Translations under genes and position numbers: made by a program | Assembly (NCBI RefSeq): GCF_027579695.1 | Contig: NC_083581.1 | Location: forward strand, 60,145,200-60,209,199 | Reading direction: 5' to 3' | DNA length: 64,000 bases | Origin: Neoarius graeffei | Lineage: Eukaryota > Chordata > Actinopteri > Siluriformes > Ariidae | Part shown: one piece after another, positions 1 to 13,200 of the stretch | Layout of the letters: each line of letters opens with the position of its first letter | How positions within the stretch are numbered: the stretch's first letter is position 1 | The notes under the pieces: generated by a model | The model's database searches: none | Told to the model about the DNA's origin: nothing | What the model saw: only the letters and a program-made list of their open reading frames with translations

Positions 1-104
1 AAAATGAACAGTTGTAATGTCAATAAAATGGACTTCATGCTAAAACTATAATGAATTTCCTGGTTACCCAGTTGCACTTTTTGACTATATAGGACACAGT
101 TATA

Positions 105-134
105 GAAGCAGGTTATTTATAAATAACCTGCTTC
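105..134. repeat. Perfect 30-bp palindrome
   Basis: Two 15-nt arms (GAAGCAGGTTATTTA and its exact reverse complement) meet without a spacer at 119/120. The palindrome lies at the edge of a LINE-like fragment, beyond the last visible oxidoreductase exon. No function is evident; it could be a relic junction of an inverted insertion. Confidence 0.8.
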
Positions 135-1110
135 TGATATCTCTCTGATATCACCCAAATGAGGATGTGTTCCCTTTTGAGTCTGGTTCCTCTCATGTTT
201 TCTTCCTCATGTTGTCTGAGGGAGTTTTTCCTTGCCACCATCACCTCAGGCTTGCTCATAAGTGATAAATAAATTCATTAGGGATCAAATTAGTTCATAT
301 GTTTAAAGTATTTATCCCTCGCCCAAATGAAGTTTGAAACGGGTTCCATCCGTCCATCCGTCCGTCCGTACGGTCACGTTTTCGTTTCCGGTCCATATCT
401 TTAAAACTACTGAAGATATCGTCATGAAACTTTGTATACATATCAAGCAACATGTGAACTGGTGCCTTTTGCTATTTTTTGAAAGAATTTTTTTTCAAAT
501 TTTTACATAAAAAATAGATTTTTACAGTTTCTAAGAGCAATGTTCGTTTCCAGAGCATATATCCAAAACTATTCATGATATGGATTTGAAACTTGGTATA
601 CATGTTCACAAGGTGATGTAGATGTGCCTTTTCATACTAAGAAATTTGAGATTTTAATTTTTCATGTTTCGATGGAAACAATTTCAGACTTATTCTCTCA
701 GGTTAGTCTGAGGGGTAGGTTTGGTTTCTGGAGCAGAACTTGAAAACTACGAGTGGTATGGTCTTGCAAGTTGGTATATGTGTTGATTAAGTAATGTATA
801 TGTGCCTTTTGATACTAAGAAATGTGAGAAATTTTCATTTTTAGCTCACCTGGACCAAAGGTCCGGTGGGCTTATGTCATGGGCTGCTGAAGTCAGTGTA
901 AAGAGGTAGGGTTGGTTTCCTGCAGCAGAACTTGAAAAATATGACAAATAATATCTTGAAACTTGGTATATAGTTGGTATATAGGACGGGGGATATAGAT
1001 GACTCTGTCTTCTTGTTATCTTTCTGTAAAGCTTCTTTGCGACAATGTCTGTTGTTAAAAGCACGATACAAAGAAACTGACTTGACCTGACCATTGGAAA
1101 ATAATCAGCT
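131..1110 (+). repeat. Fish LINE 3'-end fragment, interrupted by an unclassified insertion
   Basis: Bases 131-260 and about 968-1110 read like the two halves of one common fish LINE 3' end. The first half contains GGGAGTTTTTCCTTGCCACC. The second contains TTGTTAAAAGCACGATACAA and closes with a degenerate TTGAC/CTGAC repeat tail. Between them, about 262-967, is AT-rich repetitive DNA with a CCGT microsatellite near 345-370 and a block starting AGCTCACCTGGACC at 843 that resembles the elements at 36867 and 40437. Family assignment is from memory of fish repeats and is tentative. Confidence 0.4.
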
Positions 1111-1261
1111 TCACATCAGGCTGAATCACACCACACCATCATTGATTCTCTTCCAATAACCGCTAGTCTTGTCATGTTTTATTCCTTACATTAATTACAA
1201 TGTTATAAAATATATACATGTTGTCCAAAATCAGGAAGTGTAAGTGATATAAATAACTAAC

Positions 1262-4200
1262 CGCTACAGCTGAAACGAAAGCGTCAACAAGATGATAATC
1301 TGCAGCACCATGACCACCATTGCCGAAGTTCCCTGGTATGTTCATAGCTACCGTGTGCTTTGTGGATGTCTGAGTAAGAAAGTCGAATACTTTGATCTCA
1401 TGTCCGTTGTAGGTCAGCTCCCCCTGTGGAACAGATGCAGAGATGTCAAATTTAAGATACCATCAAAAACCACTGGGATCGGCTCTCAATCCATAGACAC
1501 CCTGATCCTCAATGAATGAATACACTGAAAACCAATACAAATTCATGACTGGTACATAATGTCCTAATGTCCTACCTTACTGCCATAGATGCTTGTTTTG
1601 CGCTGACATATGTGTTCCGTAAATGCCACCATGCTAAAAGAAGCAGTGAGGCCTCCTTCAAATTCCATATTAACAACCTGAAATAGAAAAGAGGAATATG
1701 ACCAAGCACTTTAACTCACATTTGTTAAAGGATACTGTTAGAATCCTTTGTCTAATCAGTCACACACAGTGCCTACGGCCCCTCCTCCACCTTTTCCGTG
1801 CGTAAACAATTCTTTGTTAAGCCTGCGCACACACACCTAATCTTATTACCTCATGTCACCATTTTTGTGCCTTGATTTGTTAAACTGCTGCTAGTATTAG
1901 TGAATGTACCTGATCAGTATTATTCTCATTTGATTGTCATTTTAATAAATTAAATATTTACAAGAAACTGTCTTGTCTGTTTTGCTGCAGTATTACTTGA
2001 AGCCATCCTCTGCCATCACATAATTCACATTGCCTTCAATGATCTAGCACAGGGGTTTTCAAAGTGTGGGAGAGTCAGCCCCCCCTCGGAGAGCAAATAA
2101 ACAACAGCGCCCCCCCTTACAATTTTTGTTGTTGCTATACTTAATGTTCCATTCGTATTTAAAAAAAATGGTTGTTGTACACATTATTTTTTCTTTTTCA
2201 CATTTTAAACATCTGTGCTTTTTAAAACATCTTGTTTTACACATTTTAAACATCTCATAGTATCGTTAGCTAGCACCTCTTTGCAGACAACACACTGTGG
2301 CAGTGGAGCATCTTCAGATCCAGTCCATGAAAATCCAAACTTTAAATAATCGTGGTCATACTTCCTTCTTTTTCCAGTCCCCCAGGATTCCGCGGGCCTT
2401 TTTTGTGATTGTTGAGGGCTAAAATGTCTGATGTTGCGGGGGGTTTCCAAAAAAATTGCGATGAAAGTTGCGGTGTTTAGGTTTTTGTTGCGATTACATT
2501 GCGGGAGGAAGTGAAAGTTGCGAGAAATTGTTGCGATTTTCTCTTTTTGTGATTAAAATTGAGTGATATGTTAAATATTAAGTTATTACTGAAAAACTAT
2601 TGATTAAAAAAACAAAGACACTGAGAAATGGTCCTATAAACAACTTTACCAATATAAAAGATTACCAGGACTACAAAAATGCAGAAAAATAGGCTTTACT
2701 TATCCAAATGCACCTGTTGGTTCAAAAGTTAAAGTGCAGAGAACCTCACAGCACAACATGAAGTTACCTTCAAATATAATATAAATGCCTCAGCTTTCAT
2801 GGAAGAAAAAAAACTATTAATACTAGTACTGTGTGCAGGCAGTCTCTCCTGAAGACTAAATTAAACAATAATTATAAACTAATAAAATAAATGGCTCAGG
2901 CTTCATAGAAGAAAAATAAACAATTTGAACAGAATCTCACAGTATGATGCTGAAGCTGCCTAAACAATGGAAAATAAAATACCATTTTGGCAAAAATGTT
3001 GGCATCCATTAATTTCTTGTATTAAGTAAAAAAATAATAAAGTGCACACAGTCCTTCACTGTAAACATAACACACTTTCAGTAACAGAATTTAAGCCTAC
3101 AGAAACACTGACTCGCACATCATGCAATGTTGCCAGATACTGCTGACGTTTTCCAGTCCAAAATATATTCAAAACCCGCCAAAATGCACTTGAAACCGCC
3201 AATCTGGCAACACTGCGTGCATGCGGCTTCTCTTGAACATAGACATCCAGAAGTAAGGCGGAAGGTAGTTTGTCGATGTCACCTCAAGACGACGCCAACG
3301 GTTGGTCAAATTTGCGGGAAAGTTGCGGTGATTGGATATAATTGCAACACCGCCCTGAATTCGCGGGGATTGGTTGAATTTGCGCTGAAGTTGCAAATCG
3401 CAACATCCTGGAGGCTCTGTTTTTCTTTGCTTGGTCGTCTCCTCACTCCCTGTAGCTTTAGGTACTAAAAATCGATCCATTTTGTCTCTCACGTTGCGCC
3501 CCCCCTGAAGAACTCTGGCGCCCCCCAGGGGAGGCGCGCCCCACACTTTGAAAAGCCCTGATCTAGCATATCACTAGAGTAATTCATTCGTTAATTTAAT
3601 AATTAATAGCAATATTGATTAGTAAAAATCACACAATCACACACACACGGACATCTCCATATACACATTATTCCCTACTGTTAATTTTGGTTTTTCATTT
3701 AATTTTAAATTCAGTGTTATATTTGAATTCTAATTTTTTGTATAATTGTATTATAATTGTTTTGTATAAATGTATTGTATATGAATATATCAATAATAAA
3801 AAAAAGAAAAGAAAAAAAATATATATATATTGATTCGTAAAATTAATGAACTGATATGTTATGAGACCGATTTAATAACGTAATTGCATCCACATAATTT
3901 TGGCGCCTCATGTTAGGACTGGTATTATACCTACATAGCCTGGTGCCTTGTGTGAGGAGTGCAATTGCACCTACGGTACATAATTTTGGTGCACCGTGTG
4001 AGGCATGGTACTATTGTACCCACAATTTTTGGTGCACCATGTGAGGTATGGTACTATTGTACCTACAATACCATATATTTCTGGATATATGACCAACTTT
4101 AAGGACAAAACTAAATTGTCGAACCTGATTTGAGCAGACATCGTTGTCACACTCATAGACACAGCGACCGTATGGACCTGTTTTCAAGGCCTCAGTTACT

Positions 4201-7200
4201 GACTCAATATCAGGAACTGAATTCCTGCACACAACTGACACTGGCCAGCTTACCCATCCCTAGAACACAAAGTACCAAAAGATTAGCAGGAGAGGTCTTT
4301 AAGCGTCTTCTTTCAAAATGGCAAATCAATATAGTCGTACTCAATATCGTATGCATATGACAAATATAACAGGTATAGCATTCAGATTCAGGGGAAGGAA
4401 AAGGAAAAATGCAGCTTAAGTAAACTTTACCTTTCTCACTCTGTCCAGGTAGATTTTCTTTGCAGAATAAGGACAGTCTTTTTCTACAGAACAATCTAAG
4501 CAACGATTTGCTGCTCCTGGTGGCTAAATAAAAAGACACATTATTTCAGTTATTTCACATTTCATTATCAGCAGATTGTAACTATAGATTTTGTTGGAGA
4601 AGGCCGACATTAGTAATGACATAACCTCAAACAAAATTAAGTTGAGACACTATCACACTTGATGTACTGTATGCTAAAGAAGAAGAACTTTATTTATCAC
4701 ACATACCCGTACTTGGGCGGCAGGGTGGTGTAGTGGTTAGCACTGTCGCCTCACAGCAAGAAGGTTCTCGGTTCAAGCCCAGCAGCCTTGCTTGTGAACA
4801 CATGTGCATGTTCACTGCTTCACACACGTGAGCAATGAGCACACACACATACCCAGAGCAGTGGACAGCTATGCTACAGCCTGGGGAGCAGCTGGAGGTT
4901 AGACCACCCCATGTTAACTTAACCTGCATGTCTTTGGACTGTGAGGGAAACCGGAGCACCCGGAGGAAACCCACACAGACACGGGGAGAACATGCAAACT
5001 CCACACAAAAAGGCCCCTGTCGGCTGTTGGACTCGAACCCAGAACCCTCTGAGGCGACAGTGTTAACCACTACAGCACCGTGAATTTTAGAGTAGCCATG
5101 TGATAGGCAGTTGAGAGTCAACAACATATAGTCATCCAGCATACACTAAAGCAGGTTATTTTGAGCTATACCTTCAACTGTGTTCAAGGCAATCTCAACC
5201 AGAGTTCAAGGTAATAAAATGGGTACCGTATGAGTACATGTGGCTACTGCTTATAAATAAAATTGTTTCCTGATACAATGTCCACACAGTAAATATAGCA
5301 TATATAAATGTTATCAATTATAATCGCCTCATTTCTTGCAAGAATCACCAAGCTGTGAGTAGCATCAGGGCTTGGAGTATTTTGGTTACCAATTTTGTTT
5401 ACTGCGTTTTGTTCCAAATACAGTGCTGTGAACTAGATGTCATCTCATCTCATCATCTCTAGCCACTTTATCCTGTTCTACAGGGTCGCAGGCAAGCTGG
5501 AGCCTATCCCAGCTGACTATGGGCGAAAGGCGGGGTACACCCTGGACAAGTCGCCAGGTCATCACAGGGCTGACACATAGACACAGACAACCATTCACAC
5601 TCACATTCACACCTACGGTCAATTTAGAGTCACCAGTTAACCTAACCTGCATGTCTTTGGACTGTGGGGGAAACCGGAGCACCTGGAGGAAACCCACACG
5701 GACACGGGGAGAACATGCAAACTCCACACAGAAAGGCCCTCGCCGGCCACGGGGCTTGAACCCGGACCTTCTTGCTGTGAGGCGACAGCGCTAACCACTA
5801 CACCACCGTGCCACCCATGAACTAGATCCATTTTCAAAATAGTAAGAAAGTATTTGTTCGTGAATTGTCTTGGAAGAATTATTTAGTACTAATGAGCACA
5901 TTTTTTTGTTTCACAAGTGTAGTGTAAAGACTAAAATAAAAAATAAAATTAAAAAATTAAAGCGAATAGCAGAAGTTTGATATCGGCTTTTCAATATATC
6001 GGCCAAAAAACTCAAAAAAACAAAACAAACAAACAAACAAAAAAACTTTCATTTGACCTTTCAGAAGGACCAAACAAAAGCTGTGATAATCAAAAGGTCA
6101 ATTTTCTTAAAATAAACACTACTTACTTGATATCGAATCAGTAGCCTTGGTGAACCACGAGGTGAATTTCATTTATCTTTTTACTCTGCTGATTATCTTC
6201 CGATACTACAAAGTTATAATGAGGTCTCTCTTATTTGTTTCTGGTTCTGACTGGTTCCGAATTTTATCAAGAAATAGAACGGGTAATCGAACTTGATCAG
6301 GATAAGTGCTGATTGGTTACGAAGTTTCGCTATTCTTATTCTGTTCTTACATTCTTGTATTCGTTCTTGTGTACCTTTGATAACGTGAGATCAACTGTTC
6401 GTATCATGAGATCATGAGTCACCATTCTGGTGATTGTAATGCTTGTGTGTATGCGCATGCACAGTGCGCTATTGTTACACTCATTCTTACAACACTATGA
6501 CATAGTGGCTACTGCCTCGCTTCGCCTTTATGAGGCAGTAGCCACAATAAACCAGAGTTGACAAGTTTTCCAGCAACATTTCCAGCCTGGCTACATCTCA
6601 AAACCCACAAAAAAAAAAGATTTATATATACATATATATATATATATATTTCATTTCATTATCTCTAGCCGCTTTATCTTTCTACAGGATCACAGGCAAG
6701 CTGGAGCCTATCCCAGCTGTCTACGGGCGAAAGGCGGGGTACACCCTGGACAAGTCGCCAGGTCATCACAGGGCTGACACATAGACACAGACAACCATTC
6801 ACACTCACATTCACACCTACGGTCAATTTAGAGTCACCAGTTAACCTAACCTGCATGTCTTTGGACTGTGGGGGAAACCGGAGCACCCGAAGGAAACCCA
6901 CGCGGACATGGGGAGAACATGCAAACTCCGCACAGAAAGGCTCTCGCCGGCCATGGGGCTCGAACCCGGACCTTCTTGCTGTGAGGCGACAACGCTAACC
7001 ACTGCACCACCGTGCCACCCCATATATATGAGTGATTCCACGCTTATGGGTACTGAAATGGGGACATGAACTTATTTTTAAAACTTCACCTAAAACCATT
7101 TCTTTTTTTACCATCAGGTCACAAAACATGTAATCTTTAATGAATGATATGTTAAAAGATAACTTTAATTTTCTGAGATGTAATAAAAACATATTTATAT

Positions 7201-10200
7201 GCCAAAGTCAAGCCTATGAGTTCCAAAATGATGTCTGTTACATTACTTCTGTTACGATTGTCCATCTCGCGTCTGTTACAAATTAATTACAATCTAGCTA
7301 TATACCATGTTAATCTTATTGAAAGAATGTGTATGTTTATTCTACTACACATGTTTATTAATTATATTTGCTAAAACATCACCTTCCTATGTTTCAAAAA
7401 GTAATTCTACATTGTTAAAATTGAGAATATATATGTCCACAACACTTCTGTTACGTTCTGACTTTGGCATATAAATATGTTTTTATTACATCTCAGAAAA
7501 TTAAAGTTATCTTTTAACATATCATTCATTAAAGATTACATGTTTTGTGACCTGATGGTAAAAAAGAAACGGTTTTAGGTGAATTTTTAAAAATAAGTTC
7601 ATGTCCCCATTTCAGTACCCATAAGCGTGGAATCACTCATATATATACATACACACACTACCGTTCAAAAGTTTGGGGTCACTTTGAAATGTCCTTATTT
7701 TTGAAAGAAAAGCACTGTTCTTTACAATGAAGATCACTTTAAACTAATCAGAAATCCACTCTATACATTGCTAATGTGGTAAATGACTATTCTAGCTGCA
7801 AATGTCTGGTTTTTGGTGCAATATCTCCATAGGTGTATAGAGGCCCATTTCCAGCAACTCTCACTCCAGTGTTCTAATGGTACAATGTGTTTGCTCATTG
7901 CCTCAGAAGGCTAATGGATGATTAGAAAACCCTTGTACAATCATGTTAGCACAGCTGAAAACAGTTGAGCTCTTTAGAGAAGCTATAAAACTGACCTGCC
8001 TTTGAGCAGATTGAGTTTCTGGAGCATCACATTTGTGGGGTCGATTAAATGCTCAAAATGGCCAGAAAAATGTCTTGACTATATTTTCTATTCATTTTAA
8101 TATTATGGTGGTAAATAAAAGTGTGACTTTTCATGGAAAACACAAAATTGTCTGGGTGACCCCAAACTTTTGAATGGTAGTGTATAATTTGAGCGTAGGA
8201 AACGGAGACATGTTTTTTTCTTTTCATCAGATATTATGTGGGAAAGAGGCGTTTCACATATTTATGATGGACAGACATTATCCACTCCACAACCCCCTTT
8301 TCTTTTCCTAATATACCCTCACCGGCCACTTTAACAGGAACTTGTTCTTGAATCTCAAACTCCTGTTCTTGGCTGGCAGGAGTGGAACCCAGTGTGTTCT
8401 TCTGCTGTTGCATGCAGAGATGCTTTTCTGCTCACCACGGCTATAAAGAGTTGCTATGTGTCGCTATAGCCTTCCTGGCAGCTCAAACCAATCTGTCCAT
8501 TTTCCTCTGACCTCTCTTACCACCTACCTCTGCCCCACCTACCTCTATGAGCCGCCATTGCATTTTCATGTGCTCGGTTATAAAACAGCTTTATTCAGTT
8601 GAAAACTAACCTTGTTTTCTTTTCGGAAATGGCTGAGGGATCCAAATGATGAAACTTTTATGCACCTGTAAATCATAAAACAAGAAACTCGTTTAAATAA
8701 AATGGTTTTTTCCCCGATTTATAAAACTCTTTGGCCCATGTTTTTTTATAATAAAGCAAACAAACAGAACAGATTTGTTGTTTTTATATTCCAAACCTGC
8801 GTCCTCCAGCCCAGTGATGAATCAGGTCCAGGTCATGGCAGGATTTGGCTAGAAGAGCAAAAGAGCTCTCTGCCTCATTTCTCCAATTTCCTCTCACAAA
8901 GGAGTGAGCAAAGTGGTAAAAGCCCACCTGACAAAAAGATCATATACATGAATGCACGTTAATCTGAATAATGTGCTATTTGTTTTTAGTATAAAACACA
9001 GTGGTGATTATAGAAAATCACACGCGCTGATTGGTCGAGAGATTCAGACTATTTCTCAATAATCACCTTGAGCGACTTGGCAAAATGGTGACCAATCGTT
9101 TCGTCACTGTAAGTTAGGAAGAATGAGAAATTATGAAAGAAAATGCTGTTCCGAAAAGCACTAAAGATGCTACGAAGTTTGGTCTAAAACTATTCAAAGG
9201 TAAGGTGGAGTTATGAGTTATTTTATCGATTTCAAAAAGTATTTTATGTGAGTCGGCATCGATAAGCGACAAGTCTGCACGCATTACGTTTGCATGCCGC
9301 TTTTGAAGTGTGAAATAAATTATTTTAAAATAAATCGCCTGTGTATTTATACTAAAACAATTATCCACCTCAGGCTCAGTGAATAATAACCTCAACTTCG
9401 TCTCTGTTATTATTTAAATAATATTGGCTGGCATTGAGTGGCATATCAGATATATTCCATTCAGCCAGCATGATACTGAATGGAATATATCTGATATACT
9501 ATGAACCCTGATATACTATGAACCTCACAGCAAGAAGGTTCCGGGTTCTAATCCAGCAGCCCGTGAGGGCCTTTCTGTGTGGCGTTTGCATGTTCTCCCC
9601 GTGTCTGCATGGGTTTCCTCTGGGTGCTCCGGTTTCCCCCACAATCCAAAGACATGCAGTTAGGTTGACGTGGGGCGGCCTTGGGCTGAGGTGCCCTTGA
9701 GCAAGGTACCTGACCCCTGACTGCTCCCCGGGCGCTCTGGTGTGGCTGCCCACTGCTCTGAGTGTGTGCGTGTGTTCACTGCTTCAGATGGGTTAAATGC
9801 AGAGGATGAATTTCACTGTGCTTGAAGTGTGCATGTGATGAATAAAGGTTTCTTCTTCTTCTGTTCTACAGGTTCGCAGGCAAGCTGGAGCCTATCCCAG
9901 CTGACTACGGGCAAAAGGCAAGGTACACCGTGGACAAGTCACCAGGTCATCACAGGGCTGCCAGGCAATATTATTAATATTATTATACATACACACTTCT
10001 TATCAGCATTCTTGAAGGCCAATGCTAGCTTACCCGTGAGTCGGAGCTGTCAGCACAGCAGTGAAGTCACCTTCCAGCTGGTGTAGTGTTCATCAGTAGT
10101 ATTAGTAAATGCTAATAAAACAGTCAAGCTAGTGCTATCGAGAACAAGTAGCGCAGGCTACCGACTGAGAAACTAAAATTTCTGTCTACAGACTCTTCTT

Positions 10201-13200
10201 CCATGCACGCTCGCTACAGTATTTTTCAATCATACTTAAGTATTCATTTCCCTGTGTAATTTACTTAGTTACTTTTAAAATCAACATTGACAGCTACACA
10301 CAACGGAGCAACCTGGCAGCCAAAATTCTCTCAAAATATTCCGTAATTAACGAAGCAAACCTGGCGGCCATGTTTGTTTACAAATTTTCCAAGTTGCTCA
10401 CTAGCACAGAAGTTTTACATCTCCGACGTGTCCCTTTTCCAGTTTTTCGATGTCCGTTGGTATGTTTTTCTCTTGTAAATATGCGTAGTCTTTCTGATGT
10501 TCAATGCATCTGTCTCTTTCCCGGCAGACAAAGAAATGATTGTGTGCATGCACAGCAAAAAATGTTTCTCACTGGATATCTATGCTCCGATGTGTGACAT
10601 CATGTTGTCTTGACAACGTGCAATATCATAACAATATTGCACACTCATTCTCCATTGAGTAGAATGGCGTAATACACGTACACTACCGTTCAAAAGTTTG
10701 GGGTCACCCAGACAATTTTGTGTTTTCCATGAAAAGTCACACTTTTATTTACCACCATAAGTTGTAAAATGAATAGAAAATATAGTCAAGACATTTTTCT
10801 GGCCATTTTGAGCATTTAATCGACCCCACAAATGTGATGCTCCAGAAACTCAATCTGCTCAAAGGAAGGTCAGTTTTATAGCTTCTCTAAAGAGCTCAAC
10901 TGTTTTCAGCTGTGCTAACATGATTGTACAAGGGTTTTCTAATCATCCATTAGCCTTCTGAGGCAATGAGCAAACACATTGTACCATTAGAACACTGGAG
11001 TGAGAGTTGCTGGAAATGGGCCTCTATACACCTATGGAGATATTGCACCAGAAACCAGACATTTGCAGCTAGAATAGTCATTTACCACATTAGCAATGTA
11101 TAGAGTGGATTTCTGATTAGTTTAAAGTGATCTTCATTGAAAAGAACAGTGCTTTTCTTTCAAAAATAAGGACATTTCAAAGTGACCCCAAACTTTTGAA
11201 CGGTAGTGTAGGATGAGCGATATGCTCACAATATTGCATGCTATCGAACCAAATAAATGAAACCCACTAGAAGGGAATAGAATACATGTTTTTATTCCAT
11301 TGAAAAAGTGTCCTGTCTGGATAATAATCTCCGATATTCACCTAGTAAGCAAATAATTGTTCAATAATAAAACTGAACTCACTGGTTCTAAGTGTTGAAT
11401 ATGAATGACATCCCCAATGGCTCCACTGTCAATCAGCACCTGAAAGATGAAGGTAGATCTTCGTTCGCCAGCTCTCACTGTGCTAACAGACATCTCTCTT
11501 GGAGTCACCCCTTCAAAATCGGACGGTGAAGAAACTGAAATGTGCTTACTTTTATTTTTCTGATGAATGGGTCGTATTGGAGAACATGGCACACTGTTAG
11601 CATTACACCACACTGAACGCAAGTCTCAGCAATCTCTGTGCAGTCCTCTAGAGTCACCTGGACACAGGAATAAAAATTAAAAGGTATGAAAAGTATTATT
11701 AATTTTATTAGTCTAAACAAGACAAACAAACCTGTAGGAGCCTGGGAAAACCTTTCTCATAGTAAAGAGTTCTACTATACACAGTAAGGTCCATAATTCT
11801 GAGGCCACGTCGAAAATCCTTAACTTAATCAATAAGTCTTTCCATATACTGCACTTTCATAAATGGAATATATTGTCAAGTTTAAATTGTGTATTTTTTT
11901 ATGTTTAAAGCATTTAGCAGATTGATTGACAGAAGTGCTTTGTATCCTCCATTAAAAACACATCCTAATGATGGATGGATGATTTCTTGCTCATCACACC
12001 AATGAGGGAAAGACCTGGGGTGGGGTTCCCAAAAGCATCGTAGCACAAAGATCATCGTTAAATCGTAGAGCGAGTATCACAGTGAACACTCTCTCGCCTA
12101 GTTAAGATGCTCTTAAGGCCAATTTATGCTGACAACCCAGTCCTCGCAGACGGTGTCGCAGATAGCGTCTGCGTAGCCCCCCCACCTTCGCAGACGCTCT
12201 GCGCGCACCTCCCAAAAATTGTGACCACCGCAGAAGCCTCGCAGACAGCGCCACAGACAAGAGGGCTCTGATTGGTCCACTCTACCCGCTGTACACGCAC
12301 TTCTGCTTCCCTACTTTCCCGGTTTGCTTTGTTTTCACGACCGGCATTTTTAAAAACACAAGCGAAGATGGAGCAGCATGAAGAGCGGTTGATTGAGGAA
12401 GTGAGGAAGTACGTACATCTATACGACTCCAGTTCTAGTCATTATAAAAAAAAAAAAAGTTCTAGTCATTATAAGTAACCGGAGGATAAACACTCCACTA
12501 ACCACACCCACCAACTACTCCTAGCGACTTCGCGCCCCCTTGCGTTGTGCCGGTGAATAACATCGCGCACGCCTATTACTCCCCGCTCAACAATAAATTA
12601 CAACTGTCTGCGAAAAGCTATCTGCGAAAGCCTTGTCGCAAGAGCATGCAGAGGCCTTTAGGCTACATCCACACGACAATGGCAACGAGATTTTTTTTTT
12701 AGCAGGTAAAAAAAATATCGCGTCCACATGGGCAACGGATCAGTAAAATATCAGGTACATATGGCAACACAACGCTTGCTGAAAACGATGCAATACACAT
12801 GCCACACCTCTATGTGCGCTGTAAGACGGTCCCATCGGAGACACCAGAACAATAGAAGAAGTAGGACGCATGCGTATAAACTCCTTCTTCTACCCGGCGT
12901 GAAGCACTCACAGGAACAAACACACAACAACAACAACAACAAGAAGATGGCGGCTGCAACTGCGCGAGGAAATTGTGCCTTCTGTGTGTACAAATTAGTT
13001 TTATTAGTGTGCATAGTTTTATATAACTTAATTTTCTTATTGTGTGTGAACATTTTGAAAAGCATTTTTATCTAATTTATATAACTTTTTATATTGTGTG
13101 TGAACATTTTGAAAAGCAGTCTTATCCAATAAAAAAAAAGAAATTCAAGAAATGGTTCAGTTACTTGTTTATTTGAAAGAATTATTTAAAATTATTTAAA

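Noticed and set aside
2059..2260. Short frames on both strands near 2.1-2.3 kb as separate genes
   Set aside because: They lie within the hAT element. Only the BED-finger frame at 2205-2450 has recognisable content.
5440..5837. Recurring open frames with the peptide [20 protein letters not shown] in many places
   Set aside because: They coincide exactly with SINE copies on either strand and are by-products of the SINE body.
12728..13075. Hydrophobic open frames shared by 12751-13065 and 53217-53585
   Set aside because: Both lie inside the two copies of one MITE. The similarity is from the element, with no codon-level sign of selection.
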